Counted from the first letter of the stretch, positions 34,225 through 45,331 are shown. The stretch: 64,000 bases of DNA from Symbiodinium kawagutii (GCA_009767595.1 VSDK01010190.1:76813-140812), one strand, 5' to 3'. Made by a program: numbers and translations. Notes: generated from the sequence alone by a model not told the origin.

Positions 34225-34330
34225 TGGTTTCTCAAAATAAGGGTTCCCCTAAATCATCCGTTATTGACCATTCAGAGTTTAGAGTAACAAACCATCCATT
34301 TTGGGGATCACCTATTTTGAGAAACCACCA
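34225..34330. mobile_element. MITE-like family A element, best-preserved inverted repeats
   Basis: GGTGGTTTCTCAAAATAAGG at the left and CCTATTTTGAGAAACCACC at the right are near-perfect inverted repeats, with inner AAATCATCC and its partner diverged to CCATCCATTTTGGGG. About 106 bases, no protein. Confidence 0.75.
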
Positions 34331-34557
34331 TGTTGGATCTTGCCGTTTGATGTTTGACCCTCATTCATCACCCATTCATCATGCTGAACCCTCACATGCG
34401 CATCATGAAACATCAGCTAACCATCAATAGATTCATCGTTATCTTTAGATCAACCCCCAATTGATCAAGATACACCACCAATGCATCAAGATGCAGCACC
34501 AACCATCATTTCCCCATGAAGCTATGCTAAATTTTCCTCGTGGCCGCCCCTTTGCAG

Positions 34558-34625
34558 GAGATGCTGATTCATGTGCCACCGGCACAGTTTCGACACACAG
34601 CGTCTCGGGATTCCATCGCTATCTA
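34558..34625 (+). CDS. Exon, frame uncertain
   Basis: CCCCTTTGCAG acceptor and ATCTA/GTTGGT donor. Phase 0 frame reads EMLIHVPPAQFRHTASRDSI; phase 1 frame reads DADSCATGTVSTHSVSGFHR. Both have similar codon use. Confidence 0.5.
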
Positions 34626-35005
34626 GTTGGTTGCTTTATACGGAGCTGCCTAGGGAGCCATGATTTTCCATGACTGACCATGGCTAAGAGTGGTGAACTA
34701 TGGGTGATAACCAAGACCTTTTGGTTAGTAATCAACTATGAACAGTTGGTGGTGGAACCATTCTATGCTTCATTCTTTGCTTAATGGTGATGACTGATGG
34801 TATTGGTGCTGGATTGATCATGGTGATGGTTGATAACGGTTAATAGTGTTTAAATCATGATTGATAAATATTAATAATGGATAATAGTGGTTGACAGTGC
34901 TCAATAATGATTCATGATATTGATAACGGTTAATAGTTGTTGATAATGGTAATGGTATGTAATGGTCAATGATGGTTAGTGATGGCAAATGGGATCAATG
35001 ATGAC

Positions 35006-35098
35006 TAGTTGGTGGTTCTACAAAAACATGTTTTGTTGTCTCAATCTTTGGGATGGTCGGTTGACGGACATCTTTCAGAGGGGTTGCAACCACCAACC
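35006..35098. mobile_element. MITE-like family B element
   Basis: GTTGGTGGTTCTAC start, ACATGTTTTGTTG, GGTTGACGGAC and a GGTTGCAACCACCAACCA end. Confidence 0.6.
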
Positions 35099-35161
35099 AG
35101 TGATGGTGGATACCATGAAACGATCAGCAGATGCATGATGATCCATAGACCCTCTCTTTGG

Positions 35162-35262
35162 CAGTTTCTCGAAATAGGGAACCCCAACAAATTTCTGGTT
35201 GAGTACTATGTGATGGTTTCTATTGGATGATTTGGGAGGGCCCCTATGACTGGAGAAACACC
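35162..35262. mobile_element. MITE-like family A element
   Basis: AGTTTCTCGAAATAGGGAAC start, TTGGATGATTTGGGAGGG inner word, GACTGGAGAAACA end. Confidence 0.6.
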
Positions 35263-35689
35263 CATATTGCTAGTAAATCACCACCAATTTTTTGCTCGTC
35301 AAACTCGGGATGGCTCATTCATATGGATCAAACATGACTGAAATAATCACAAACAACCAGGATCCCTACGACGCATGTAATGAGCAACTGGTTGTTTGTG
35401 GTTATTTCATACCTATAACCACAAACACCCACACTTTTATCAGGAACTTAACTAGTAAGTACACATGGTTTTTGATGTTTACGACAAACAAGAACCAACA
35501 AATCATGCTGTAATCAGTAAGGGCAATGCCACGACCCACCGAATGCTGCGATATACACACAACAAACCGGAACAGGAAGCAAGCGACAATATCATTCATA
35601 GCATCATCCAGTTGTGGAACCTAGTACGCACCTTAGTCAGAAGATTCCCATCGTCACAGTACGAGATTCCTTGTTGTCTCTTGGATGAA

Positions 35690-35860
35690 CCATGCTTATT
35701 TGTCCCAAATGTGGATCAAATCATGGGTACTAAATCATACTTTCGCACTGGTTCACATGTTCTTGTCCCTATGTGTGTGTTCTTATTGTTATGATCTATT
35801 TGCTACGGTCATCCCTGCTATCCAAGTGTGCAGAGTTTGCAAACATCTGTGTGGCCGCCA
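35690..35860 (+). other. Possible hydrophobic exon
   Basis: A frame containing VCVLIVMIYLLRSSLLSKCA and EFANICVAA ends at GCCGCCAG/GTGTCA (35861). The upstream part is pyrimidine-rich and could be the intron end, giving a short exon from 35825. Membrane-like composition. Confidence 0.4.
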
Positions 35861-35973
35861 GGTGTCAGCCACCAACAATGATCATGGCGCGCAGCATAGA
35901 AAGCCAAATGTTGAGAATGGTTGATAATGGCTACAGTAGTAACTTAGATGGCCGTAGAAATTGACTATGCCAG

Positions 35974-36079
35974 CCAAATGCTACATGTTCACGCTATTTC
36001 ATGCTTTCCATGTCGCTGCTGATGTTTATCGCGCGGCTATGCCTACCAGCTTCTCCAGCATCAGCATGGCATTGCGCAG
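35974..36079 (+). CDS. Exon, possible membrane segment
   Basis: Acceptor CTATGCCAG and donor TGCGCAG/GTGCTG, phase 1 to 2. It reads KCYMFTLFHAFHVAADVYRA then AMPTSFSSISMAL. Confidence 0.7.
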
Positions 36080-36111
36080 GTGCTGCATGTTATCACCTAT
36101 TCATTAAGCAG

Positions 36112-36160
36112 TCAGTCCTGCTTGGATGTGGTATCGATCAGCATCGATCCTTTATCACAG
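36112..36160 (+). CDS. Exon
   Basis: Acceptor ATTAAGCAG and donor TTATCACAG/GTTCTC, phase 2 to 0. It reads QSCLDVVSISIDPLSQ. The preceding intron would be only 32 bases, so the boundary needs transcript evidence. Confidence 0.6.
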
Positions 36161-36254
36161 GTTCTCAACCATCATCACACATCATTCACCCCTATGAAAA
36201 GCAGCAACTCTTACCATTTCATCATTTCACACCTAGCATTTCTTCCCCACGTAG

Positions 36255-36359
36255 ATCCGCCAGGTGAGCGCGGACATGTCGGACGTCCGGGACTTGGAAT
36301 CTAAAAGCGACCAGGAGATCCAGGCGTGGCGACGCTTTCACAACCGCTGGCACCGCCGG
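36255..36359 (+). CDS. Exon, 35 codons
   Basis: Acceptor TTCCCCACGTAG with a pyrimidine-rich tract; donor CGCCGG/GTAAAG; phase 0 to 0. It reads IRQVSADMSDVRDLESKSDQ then EIQAWRRFHNRWHRR. An in-frame TAG is part of the acceptor, which fixes the start. Charged, helical; typical of a cytosolic segment. Confidence 0.9.
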
Positions 36360-36559
36360 GTAAAGGAACAGGGCTGAGTTTCGCCACCAGTTTCGCCCTT
36401 TCCGAAAAGCCACATTGATGGTATACCAAGAAGCTTTAAGTTTTGTCAATGAATAATCATCAAATAATATGTGTGTTGTATTCAAGATTAATAGAAGTTT
36501 TATTCGATATGAATTTCCTTTAAGATTTCATCAACGTTCACCACCCATCCTTGGACCAG

Positions 36560-36632
36560 GCCATCTTGAAGGAGAAAGGCCTCCCAGTCGTGGGCACCCG
36601 TGGGGTCCCCCAGAACCGGGTCCCAGCTGCGG
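36560..36632 (+). CDS. Exon
   Basis: Acceptor TTGGACCAG and donor GCTGCGG/GTCATA, phase 0 to 1. It reads AILKEKGLPVVGTRGVPQNR then VPAA. An earlier donor CGG/GTCCCA is possible. Confidence 0.75.
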
Positions 36633-37096
36633 GTCATAACGACATGGGACTGCTAGGGTTTCACCAGGGTTGCACCCAGGGTTCACTAGGGTGTCATGGG
36701 GACGGCCACGGGGTCAAGCAGTTCCCCCCCGTCACCTTCAGTCTCCCACAACTGCTTAGCCAATGTGAAGCACGAATTGTTTGATGATCAATCCAGTGGT
36801 TGAATTGAAAACAACTAGGGTTTAACCAACCAGTGGATTGGAAACCAACCAGCAAGTCTTCAAACACTAGGGTTTAACATAGTATGTTTTCACCATGTCA
36901 AGCCTGGTTGGAAACCGACTATGGTTTCAACCAACTTTGGATGGCAGGACTAACTGTAAAACCAACTAGGTTTTAACAACTATAGAAACCATAAACCAGG
37001 TTCGACCATAGATTCAACCAGCTATGAATTCCCAATTATGAACCCTGGTTGATTCGACCATTTGGGCTCAAAAAAATCTTGGAACCAGCTTAGTTG

Positions 37097-37194
37097 TGTT
37101 TCTCAAAATAGGGAACCCCCAAATCATCCAATATTGATTATTTCTATTGGTAAACGGCCTAATTTTGGGGTTCCCCAATTTGAGAAACCACCAT
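37097..37194. mobile_element. MITE-like family A element
   Basis: GTTTCTCAAAATAGGGAACC at the left and GGTTCCCCAATTTGAGAAAC at the right form inverted repeats; about 98 bases. Confidence 0.7.
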
Positions 37195-37255
37195 GGACCA
37201 TGTATCGTGGAGATTCAGTAAGATTAAGTAATTCGTCGTGGTTTCACATATGCAG

Positions 37256-37354
37256 AATGTCCGGATGATTGGAATATGGACACATACGTTGACAAATGCC
37301 ATTCACTGGCTACAAATTTGATGTTTTTGATGATGATATTGCAAAGCTGCCTAT
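37256..37354 (+). CDS. Exon candidate with a transmembrane helix
   Basis: Acceptor ATATGCAG, phase 1 in, matching 36632. It reads CPDDWNMDTYVDKCHSLATN then LMFLMMILQSCL. The donor CTAT/GTTTGA would leave a 41-base intron before the next exon. A competing frame (FDVFDDDIAKLPMFDTITEA) is open from 37296 and also looks protein-like. Confidence 0.45.
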
Positions 37355-37395
37355 GTTTGATACAATCACAGAAGCATGGACCACACACACAGCAG

Positions 37396-37474
37396 TTGAC
37401 CATGGATGTTTGAACCTTGCTGAGCTCATTGTGTTCCTTAGGAGTGCAGCAGATTTTGAAGATCTTGGATGCGG
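37396..37474 (+). CDS. Exon candidate, hydrophobic
   Basis: Acceptor ACACAGCAG and donor TGCGG/GTGGCT, phase 1 to 2. It reads DHGCLNLAELIVFLRSAADF then EDLGC. Joins the exon at 37744 in phase. If the competing frame at 37296 is real, these are parts of one exon. Confidence 0.5.
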
Positions 37475-37743
37475 GTGGCTTGAGCCACCACAACCACAGC
37501 GAACCGGCGAGACTGTCCACTGCTGCAGGCCACGCTAGGGGCAGGCTCCGCCCCCGATACAAAACACCGAGTTTTCCATAACCAAGCTGGTGGCTGAGGT
37601 GGTTTGTACTGCGCATCACCGGGGCTGCAAACTGGGATTCCCCAAAGGAAGAATTGATCCGTCAATGCAAATAGTAGTTGGATTCTAGACCAGCAATCTG
37701 AAGCAACAGCACATCAACTCCTGGGAGTGGGAAGTATTTTCAG

Positions 37744-37821
37744 GATGGTTGTCATTGGGCCGCTAGATATGTCGTACAAACTGTACGAGTTCTTGAAGAT
37801 TGGGATTGCCGATGTTTTCGG
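37744..37821 (+). CDS. Exon
   Basis: Acceptor AGTATTTTCAG and donor TTTTCGG/GTTGTT, phase 2 to 2. It reads MVVIGPLDMSYKLYEFLKIG then IADVF. Confidence 0.7.
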
Positions 37822-37855
37822 GTTGTTTTGCAGATAACTGTCCCGTGGATGCCAG

Positions 37856-37944
37856 GCATGCAACTCAGTATTACCTTTCACTAGCTGTGTTGTCGCTCAA
37901 TTCACTTCTCTTGATCATGGCAACCTTTATCGACCAACCACGCA
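37856..37944 (+). CDS. Exon candidate with a transmembrane helix
   Basis: Acceptor GATGCCAG, donor CCACGCA/GTCAGC, phase 2 to 1. It reads HATQYYLSLAVLSLNSLLLI then MATFIDQPR, a strong membrane helix. The frame is open back to 37834 and the implied upstream intron is only 34 bases. The helix-QPR layout is reminiscent of the last helices of PKD/polycystin-type channels, but this is only a resemblance. Confidence 0.5.
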
Positions 37945-38223
37945 GTCAGCCAAACTAGCAAGCAACATGTTTGTCATGTCATATCCCTTGAATTTTTATA
38001 TACCTTGCCCACTGGATGATGAACTCCGGTTTTTCCTCATCCATTTATTCTTTATGAGGTCTTTTCCCATGTCATGCAATGCAGGTTGGGCTGCGAGCTG
38101 CGTCACAGACAAATACACTGCTGTTGCTTGTAGCATGATTCCTTATCCAAAGAGGTGTTGCTAAGTTGTTCTGATCAAAACTTGCTGGGTTGATCGATCT
38201 GATCGGTTGATGTTTATTGGTAG

Positions 38224-38283
38224 CCAAGGCAACGACCATATCCCATACCTCTGCCAGCTGAACCAGCGCAGTTTTCGGGGATG
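38224..38283 (+). CDS. Exon candidate
   Basis: Acceptor ATTGGTAG and donor GGGGATG/GTTCCA, phase 2 to 2. It reads QGNDHIPYLCQLNQRSFRG. The reverse strand is open as well (PKTALVQLAEVWDMVVALAT). Confidence 0.5.
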
Positions 38284-38559
38284 GTTCCAAATTTGGTCAG
38301 AACCTTCATGCCCATTTTTATGGTACCTTCATAGCCCCCCACACACACACACCAAAAAATGCATGACTTGGTTCCTACTAAGCATCATTACATGACCATC
38401 GTGCATAGGGAAATCACCCGTATTGACTCGTATTTCGGGGTTAGGCCATTTGTGGACCCTTGTGGATCTACCATGAACCGTGATCAATACCGAACCATCA
38501 GTCCTTGGTAAAGATACTAGCTGGTCACTAATGGTTGATGCTTAAGCAGCATCACGTAG

Positions 38560-38640
38560 ACAAGGTTTGCATTGGAATGGCTTTGTAATGGATCTCTCAT
38601 TCCTCCACCATGCTGCAGCGTTTCTATCCACAATCATTAG
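38560..38640 (+). CDS. Exon, hydrophobic
   Basis: Acceptor TCACGTAG and donor ATCATTAG/GTATTG, phase 2 to 2. It reads QGLHWNGFVMDLSFLHHAAA then FLSTII, a probable membrane segment. Confidence 0.7.
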   Translation, partial: TRFALEWLCNGSLIPPPCCSVSIHNH

Positions 38641-39543
38641 GTATTGCAGATACACGTGTAGAGTGTTACCATGTGATTGGATACATCGCAGTTCTATCAA
38701 TCCTGTTCTGTATGTATCTATGAGTCACAACCAACCATCCCTCAAAAAAGGGTGAACATCCGAACAAATACTCGTTAATGAGATGTGAACAGCTGTGGTA
38801 CAGGGAATTGATCCACAGCCATGAAGGGATGCTACAGATTACGAATCCGCAAAGCTGCCGCGATGATGTGATACGGGGTCCATGAATGGCGGTCCCAACC
38901 AGCCCCGCAAATGGCAGTCATTTAGAACAGGGAAACCGCCAATGCAAAAGCCATGTGAATTTTCAATGGCTGTAGGCGGCTACAGGTCCCCAAAGCCATG
39001 GTTTGTACGGTGGATCTGACCTCCCAGTTGCTAGTTGTTTCTTCATAGGATTTGGTGAACCAGGAAAACCATAGGAAACCGCAGGAAACCATAGGAAAGC
39101 ATAGCAAACCCATTGGCTTACAGGAAAACATTTAGCAAAGTGGCAACTATTTGCGATGATTCAGGGTGGTTTCCTCTCATTGTTCCTGTAAACCCATTGG
39201 CTGATATTGATCGATTATTGTTGTGGATCATCCATCATACAAATATATGTTAATCGATTGAATACAAAATCCCTAGCTTCTAGACTTCTAGAATCCATAA
39301 CTGTTTCATATGTGGATGGGTATTCCCAACACATATATAGTTAAGCTATAACCAATATCAGTACATCATCTATTATTTCTGTAGTAAATCTAACTGTAAC
39401 CAGTCACAGGTTGATATAACCATCTATGACCAACATGACATAGTCACCAATAACCATGATAGCCAATATCAGTTTAACTTGTAACCATGAATTTTTAAAC
39501 GCACAAACAACATGTTACCCGGAGCCACAACGTTCACGGCCAG

Positions 39544-39644
39544 GTGACCGTGGCATTGCTTTGTTGGAAGCGGGCGAGTCACAAATGCGGCAGCGGTGAG
39601 CCGTCAGCGGCGAAGGAACTGCGGGGCTGTGTCTGTCAGCGGCC
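39544..39644 (+). CDS. Exon
   Basis: Acceptor CACGGCCAG; donor CAGCGGCC/GTGAGA (phase 2), or an earlier CAGCG/GTGAGC at 39595. It reads VTVALLCWKRASHKCGSGEP then SAAKELRGCVCQR. Excellent codon bias favours the longer form. Confidence 0.7.
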
Positions 39645-39784
39645 GTGAGAACAAGCTGCTAGGCTTTCCTGATGAGAACAACTTGATGGTTCACTGGTGA
39701 TTAATTGGTGGTTCGTTGGTGGTAAATGATGGTTAATTAATGGTTCATCGATGTTTTTTGATGGATCCTGGTTGATTCTTGAAG

Positions 39785-39889
39785 TGGTGGTTACTGGTTC
39801 GGACAATCCGTGCCCTACATCACGGGATGTCTCGGCACCGGTCTGAGAATCTCGGGGCTTGCCTCGCACTGTTGCTCATTTTCACCAGC
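39785..39889 (+). CDS. Exon with a transmembrane helix
   Basis: Acceptor ATTCTTGAAG, donor ACCAGC/GTGCGA (or AAG/GTGGAT at 39916), phase 0. It reads WWLLVRTIRALHHGMSRHRS then ENLGACLALLLIFTS. The second half is a clear membrane helix. The phase does not fit 39644, so one boundary is wrong or an exon is missing. Confidence 0.65.
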
Positions 39890-40304
39890 GTGCGAACTCA
39901 TGGCATTGGAGGGAAGGTGGATTTTGTTGGTTGATTGATTGTGAATGGATGGTTAGCTGCTGGTTCCATGATAGTTGAACGGCCAATGAATGTGGGTACT
40001 CGGACCGCTTGAGTGAATCAGTGATGCGACCTTGCAAAGAATGCGAAGAAACCACGCTACTTGGATGAGCACCGCCAATCAATGTGTTTAAGTAGCCATG
40101 GTGACAGAGGTAAGCTCACCGACCTTTTATGGGACATTGATTGCCATGATTACATCTCAGTTTCGTGATCGAAAATGGTGATTTTCCGGGTTAATCAATC
40201 AGAGGGTACGTGGTCCCATAGCATCCCAATGGTTGGAACCCATGAAGGAAACAACTGGATGGTTCACCAAGAACTCGATGCCGGCAGCTAACGACAATGA
40301 TTAG

Positions 40305-40432
40305 ATGAGTGCAATACATGGATACAACTGGACTTTACTGGTGCAAATCATCTTCGCAAATGAATACAGTTTTGCAGGAACTGGAGATAACACGATTTCA
40401 CTGGTGCAAATACTCGCCATATCATCGGCATG
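40305..40432 (+). CDS. Exon, hydrophobic
   Basis: Acceptor AATGATTAG, phase 0 in. It reads MSAIHGYNWTLLVQIIFANE, then YSFAGTGDNTISLVQILAIS. Donor GCATG/GTGACC would leave a 41-base intron before VLRTMA at 40474. Hydrophobic stretches flanking a polar loop. Confidence 0.55.
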
Positions 40433-40559
40433 GTGACCACTCTTACAGCACATTTCCGCCATGTGGGACACAGGGTTTTGCGGACCATGGCGGTGTGCCC
40501 AACCATAGTAGTTACCATTTCACCATTGGCTATACCTAGCAGATGATGGTAGGTAACAT

Positions 40560-41360
40560 CATCAACATCACTACCCGTTGCTTAACTCACTTATAAACAT
40601 ACTAACAGTGGGTTCAAACCATTTCCCCTCATTGTTGCTGGGAGCTCCTTCTATTTTTGAGATTCATTCTTGACATCCGAAAATCGTTGCGGTGGTTTTT
40701 CACGTGTTCCCATCAGCCATTGTTCATCACAATCCTACGACATCAGCGGCTAGTTGAATGTTGTTCCTTTGCACGGTCGACGGAGCTTGGGTGCTGGGGG
40801 CATGCTGCAGAAATCTTTCGCTGAGTTTTGACCAAGCATCTAAAGAATCTAAATCATATCATGAATGCCGTACCTTATCTTGTCAAGAATCATTGAGCTC
40901 TTGGGTCATGAGCAAAGACTAAACTATTCCTTGCCATTATCATCAACCATATCCTATGATTCGTTTTGACTCCTGAAACATTCCATTGTGATGGCAATCA
41001 TGAAACATCATGAACCATGTCCTAGTGAGACAACTCGGTGAAACAGTGGCGCAACTGTGGCCGATGAACCGTAGCCGACATTGACCAACCATGACATTCC
41101 CCGCTTGTGTTGCTCATGAACTGTTATTCCCATCACAAACCGTCATTGGCTGGTGATTGCCATCCTTAACCGTCAAATGAGTGATTAAACCCACGCTGCA
41201 GTAGCTGATTCTTGACCATCAACCATCACTGAACCACCACATTAAACATCATTCATCATTAAACATAATATATATATATATTAGATATAGATTAGATATA
41301 GATTAAGCACTTATTTGAACTAATTTACCACCACATTAAACCCGCCACCGCATCTCCGTT
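40560..41360. other. Exon-free stretch
   Basis: Intron-like DNA with AACCATCA words; short TA microsatellite near 41267-41281 and TAGATATAGAT repeats. No exon recognised. Confidence 0.5.
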
Positions 41361-41364
41361 CCAG

Positions 41365-41408
41365 TCCGTAGCCCCCAGCGCTTGCAGCATGGCCTTGGGT
41401 CTGGCCTC
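41365..41408 (+). CDS. Exon candidate
   Basis: Pyrimidine-rich acceptor TCTCCGTTCCAG and donor GGCCTC/GTGGGG, phase 0 to 2. It reads SVAPSACSMALGLA. The GC-rich frame continues (SWGGRPRELPD), so the donor may be a later GA or GC site. Confidence 0.5.
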
Positions 41409-41639
41409 GTGGGGAGGCCGACCCAGGGAACTCCCAGACTGAAAGACATGGCCTGGCCCATCACGGGCAGTTATAACCAGTGGTTAATGATGATAATGTT
41501 AATAGTGGCTAATCATGGCTAATAGTCGTTACTCATCATGGTTGATAATAACGTTTACTAGTGATTAATTGTATAAGCTGGCTATGGGTGATCAATCATG
41601 GTTAATAGTGGCAAGCCCCAAGAAAAATGATTTAAGAAA

Positions 41640-41960
41640 ATAGTCATGATAATCATGATCCATAATAATCGGACATATTGATAATGATAATCATTGTAAT
41701 AGGATCAATGATAAAATAATGGATGAAAATAATTATAGATCATGATATGTATGACACAATGCTAATAGTACTAGAGATAGATAGTAGCAATAAACAATAG
41801 ACCATAACAATCAATATAGATATGAATAATCATAATATAATCATAATAATATCAATGGATAGCTGAAAAAATGATACAAACTTAATGATATTAATAAATG
41901 TTAACAATGATAAGCAATCATGATGATAATAAACATGATAATGAACATGAAAATAGCAAT
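41640..41960. other. AT-rich stretch, no gene seen
   Basis: ATAATGATAATC-rich DNA, distinct from both the TGATGGTT and the AACCATCA tracts. Confidence 0.6.
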
Positions 41961-42143
41961 AATCACACCGAGATTTTAAGAATACAAATTCGGATGCACC
42001 GCCCTATCCCACAAGCTGCAGCAGCCTTTGCAAACGGTGGAACTGAAGATGATGCAAAAAGATTCTATTGTATAGGCTTCTTTTTTATTATCACAAAAAT
42101 TGTAGTTAGTTCGCATGCATATACATATCTATGACACCTCCAG

Positions 42144-42200
42144 TTGTTTCAAACGGATAGCCCCGTGTTGAAAATGAATCTCGCAGACGCTGGGAGCATA
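42144..42200 (+). CDS. Exon candidate
   Basis: Acceptor ACACCTCCAG and donor AGCATA/GTAGCT, phase 0 to 0. It reads LFQTDSPVLKMNLADAGSI. The same frame stays open to a TAG at 42228 and resumes afterwards. Confidence 0.55.
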
Positions 42201-42230
42201 GTAGCTAGGCGCAATACACGGCCGGCTTAG

Positions 42231-42371
42231 CAGATCCCAGATTGGCCCGTGTGGCACAGCGGCATCCCATTGGGAACCAATCGGATGCCGAGCGAAGCAA
42301 GTCGACTGCGGAGTCAAAAAAACGTGCCAGCAGCGACTGCAACGGAGGATCATGGCGGAGGTCAACTGATC
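42231..42371 (+). CDS. Exon
   Basis: Acceptor CGGCTTAG and donor CTGATC/GTTTTT, phase 0 to 0, 47 codons. It reads QIPDWPVWHSGIPLGTNRMP, then SEASRLRSQKNVPAATATED, then HGGGQLI. The upstream intron would be 30 bases. Two reverse-strand frames are open here too (for example LLARFFDSAVDLLRSASDWF), so the strand call rests on context. Confidence 0.6.
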
Positions 42372-42483
42372 GTTTTTGATGGTTGATGGTGATCAATACT
42401 GGTTGCTGAAGACTGGTAATTGATGGTTTTTAATGGTTTTCAGCGGTTGACAATGTTTCATAAGAATCGTTCACAATGGTCAG

Positions 42484-42564
42484 AGCATCATGATTGGAAT
42501 TTCGCGCTTAGACCGGAGTGAAGACGGTTGCCAGTTGCAACCAGTTTTGTTCGGGGACCCGCAG
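42484..42564 (+). CDS. Exon, 27 codons
   Basis: Acceptor AATGGTCAG and donor CCCGCAG/GTTTTG, phase 0 to 0. It reads SIMIGISRLDRSEDGCQLQP then VLFGDPQ. The preceding intron is 112 bases and entirely TGATGGTT-type. Confidence 0.75.
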
Positions 42565-42925
42565 GTTTTGACCCGCAATGTTCCAGCGTCGTTTCGACGC
42601 TGGCAAAAAGGATTTAACAATAGAGAGCACCCAGAAGTAATTCATAAGTCTAAGATCATCAAAGATCAAAATAACCACAAGTTGAGATAGTAGGGAATGA
42701 GGGCATCAATTTAATACCGGTTTGTTTGACCCGTAAGGATTTCCCGTGTTGGTTTTCATACTTAATGACAGTCAAGTGCTTGCAATAGCAGTTTGATATA
42801 GGATTCTGAAGACATTATCAAATAGCATCAGCCAGTACGATTTGACCTTCATTAGCCTTACAACCTATCATCAACCAGCATACTGAACCTCTAGTCACCA
42901 CAAGTATCATTCCTTATGGACTAAG

Positions 42926-42977
42926 GGGTACACCGCGCCACCCCAAAGACTTCATCGACATGTTCATGGCTAAGCAG
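42926..42977 (+). CDS. Exon
   Basis: Acceptor GGACTAAG, donor GCTAAGCAG/GTCCCT. It reads GTPRHPKDFIDMFMAKQ in phase 2 to 0. A second frame is open but shows weaker codon bias. Confidence 0.6.
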
Positions 42978-44547
42978 GTCCCTGCCATAAATTACAGTCA
43001 TAAACCAACATGTTATCATCGTAAGTTACGGTTTTAACATGTATATTGGCATGATACCAGTATTAGCTTTTTCTGACCATCATTCAGCAGCAGATTCACC
43101 ATCGTTGATGATTTATGATTAATATTGAATACCACCATCAAAAAAGTTATCTCATCAGCCAATTGACCAAATATACTGGTTAATAAACAGAAATGTTGGT
43201 GGGACCGTTTGTTGACATAGTGATCAACAATTGCCTCGATAACCATACATGGATTCGTCTTAAAACCAAATGTTCAAATCAAGCGTGATGAGACATTCAT
43301 TGTTGACGATCATTAGTGGCCGCCAGAAGCAATTAAGCACTAAATGCTATGAAATTCATCAACCGTCATGAACCACCATCAACCGGTGTCAGCCACCCAC
43401 CATCGCTAATGGTCATGACCCTTCCTTAAGCATGACCGTCAAAAATTAGTTAAAACAACATTCACCACCAACAGACAATTAGACATCAACGACCCATCAC
43501 TTATATAGCCATCAACTATTTACTGAACCACCATCCACTTTCATTCACCATCAAACAACCATCAGGTAATCGTCAAATCAACGTTGTGAGCCATCAATTA
43601 ACCATCATGATCCAACCATAACCACCTTAATTAACCATCAAGAAGCATATTGAGTACCACTTTGCCATCCTTGATCCATTAGTAGCTGCTATTGGCTGCT
43701 TGTTCACCATATTTCACCATCACTGGCTGGTTACTGGCCATTGCTAGCCAAGCATCAGCAAGAATTTACCAGCACTGCATCGCTGGTTATGATCCCCTAT
43801 TCTGAGTGCAGCATCTAACGGGCTTTCCCCAGCAATCAAAATTGTTAGCCATAGACCAACCATCAGCCAACCACATCAAACCATTCGCCAAAAATTACTG
43901 ACCTCATTGACCAACCATGATTGATTTCTATCAGTGGCTGATTACTAATCATTAACAATTCTAGCCAACAATTGCTAACCATCATTCACTGGGTGTTTCT
44001 CAAAATAGGGAATCATCCTTTATATCAACCATCACTAGCCAGTAACCAACAAAAATGAACCATCATTAACCGCTATGTTGGCCACTATTAACCACTAATA
44101 GACCAGTAATTTAAGAAACCACTATATATGACCCTATACCTGGCTAGTAACCAATTATTCAACCATCATTAGCCCCTACATTAGCCATTGTTAGTCAACT
44201 AATCAACCACTAATGGTCACCATGACTAACCATTAACTACTAACCAACATTAGCCAGTAACCATGAGAAACCACCATGTATAGTTGCTAACCATGGCATT
44301 GACTATCATTAACAAATCAACCATCTACAAGGCGGGCCCCCCTAGCTAGAAACTGGCAAGCCATTTAACAAGCTACTTATATCTACCATAAGTATCCACA
44401 ACTTGTGGTTACCCTAGCTACCCTAGTTGCAACCAACAACTTATTGTTGCCCTAGCTACATGGCCACCCTAGCTGTGACCAACCAACCACTCATCCCCAA
44501 CTCAGCAACGAGCTTCGCCATGCTTCGCCATGCTTCGCCATGTCCAG
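42978..44547. repeat. Long AACCATCA-rich intron
   Basis: Dominated by AACCATCA/AACCATT words, with a partial family A end (GTTTCTCAAAATAGGGAATC) at 43989. No exon is supported in 1.5 kb. A 10-base CATGCTTCGC repeat at 44518-44541 abuts the next exon. Confidence 0.6.
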
Positions 44548-44625
44548 GTCCTCGGCGAGACGCCCTTCGTGGCTTTGGTCCCTCGCGGCTTGCGATGGAC
44601 CAATGCAGGCACTGCCAGGGGCATC
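44548..44625 (+). CDS. Exon
   Basis: Acceptor CATGTCCAG and donor GGCATC/GTATCC, phase 0 to 0. It reads VLGETPFVALVPRGLRWTNA then GTARGI. Strong G/C third positions. A GC donor at GCAG/GCACTG is an alternative. Followed by a GATGGTGGTGG-rich intron. Confidence 0.7.
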
Positions 44626-45331
44626 GTATCCAGGGGCAGATGGTGGTGGGTAGTGGTAGATGATGGTTCAACTGAGTGGCAAAGCAAAGGTCTTAGTGAT
44701 GAAATGGTGGTTTATTCATGCTTGATAGTTGATTGTTAGGCTTAAACGATAGTTGATTCATGGTTCATTTGTGGTTCATTGATTGTTAGTTGATGGTTCA
44801 TTGATGGTTCATTGATGGTTCATTGATGGTTAATGATGTTGGTAGAGGATGGTAAATGATGGTGAACTGATGATGAACTACAGTTGGGGATGGCTACCAA
44901 CAGTGATCATTAAAGATCAACCATGGGAAATCATTCACCATCATTGGTTAACCAATGGCGGTTGATGATGGTTCCATCATTGGTTGAGCATACTATTAGT
45001 GCTGGAAGTCGCCTCGATGTGTTGTAGATCCACTCCTGACTTGGGGGAAACATGTTAGGAAGTCACGTCGACTTGCGTTCAGCTTGGGGAACAGAAGTGT
45101 CATAATCATGTTTCCATGCGAAATGTAAATGAGATATAGTTATTCCCGTGGTGTTTGCTGATGGCTAGAATGTATAGTTTTGGTCAACTTAGTCAACATA
45201 TTGCTGCGTTCAGCTTGGCGAACCACGACTGTCATGACAATTTTCTATGTGTCAGTCAGATGATTTGTTTATGGCTATAACCTTGGTTCCATTGTGTTTC
45301 ATGTCATGTTTGATTCACTTGACTGTTGTAG

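Noticed and set aside
37224..37619. 131-codon reverse-strand frame
   Set aside because: Lies opposite hydrophobic plus exons that join in phase; Cys-rich reading looks like a shadow.
37256..38640. Assignment of the hydrophobic exons to the polycystin/PKD channel family
   Set aside because: Only a loose resemblance at one helix; exon borders are uncertain and no diagnostic motif was confirmed.
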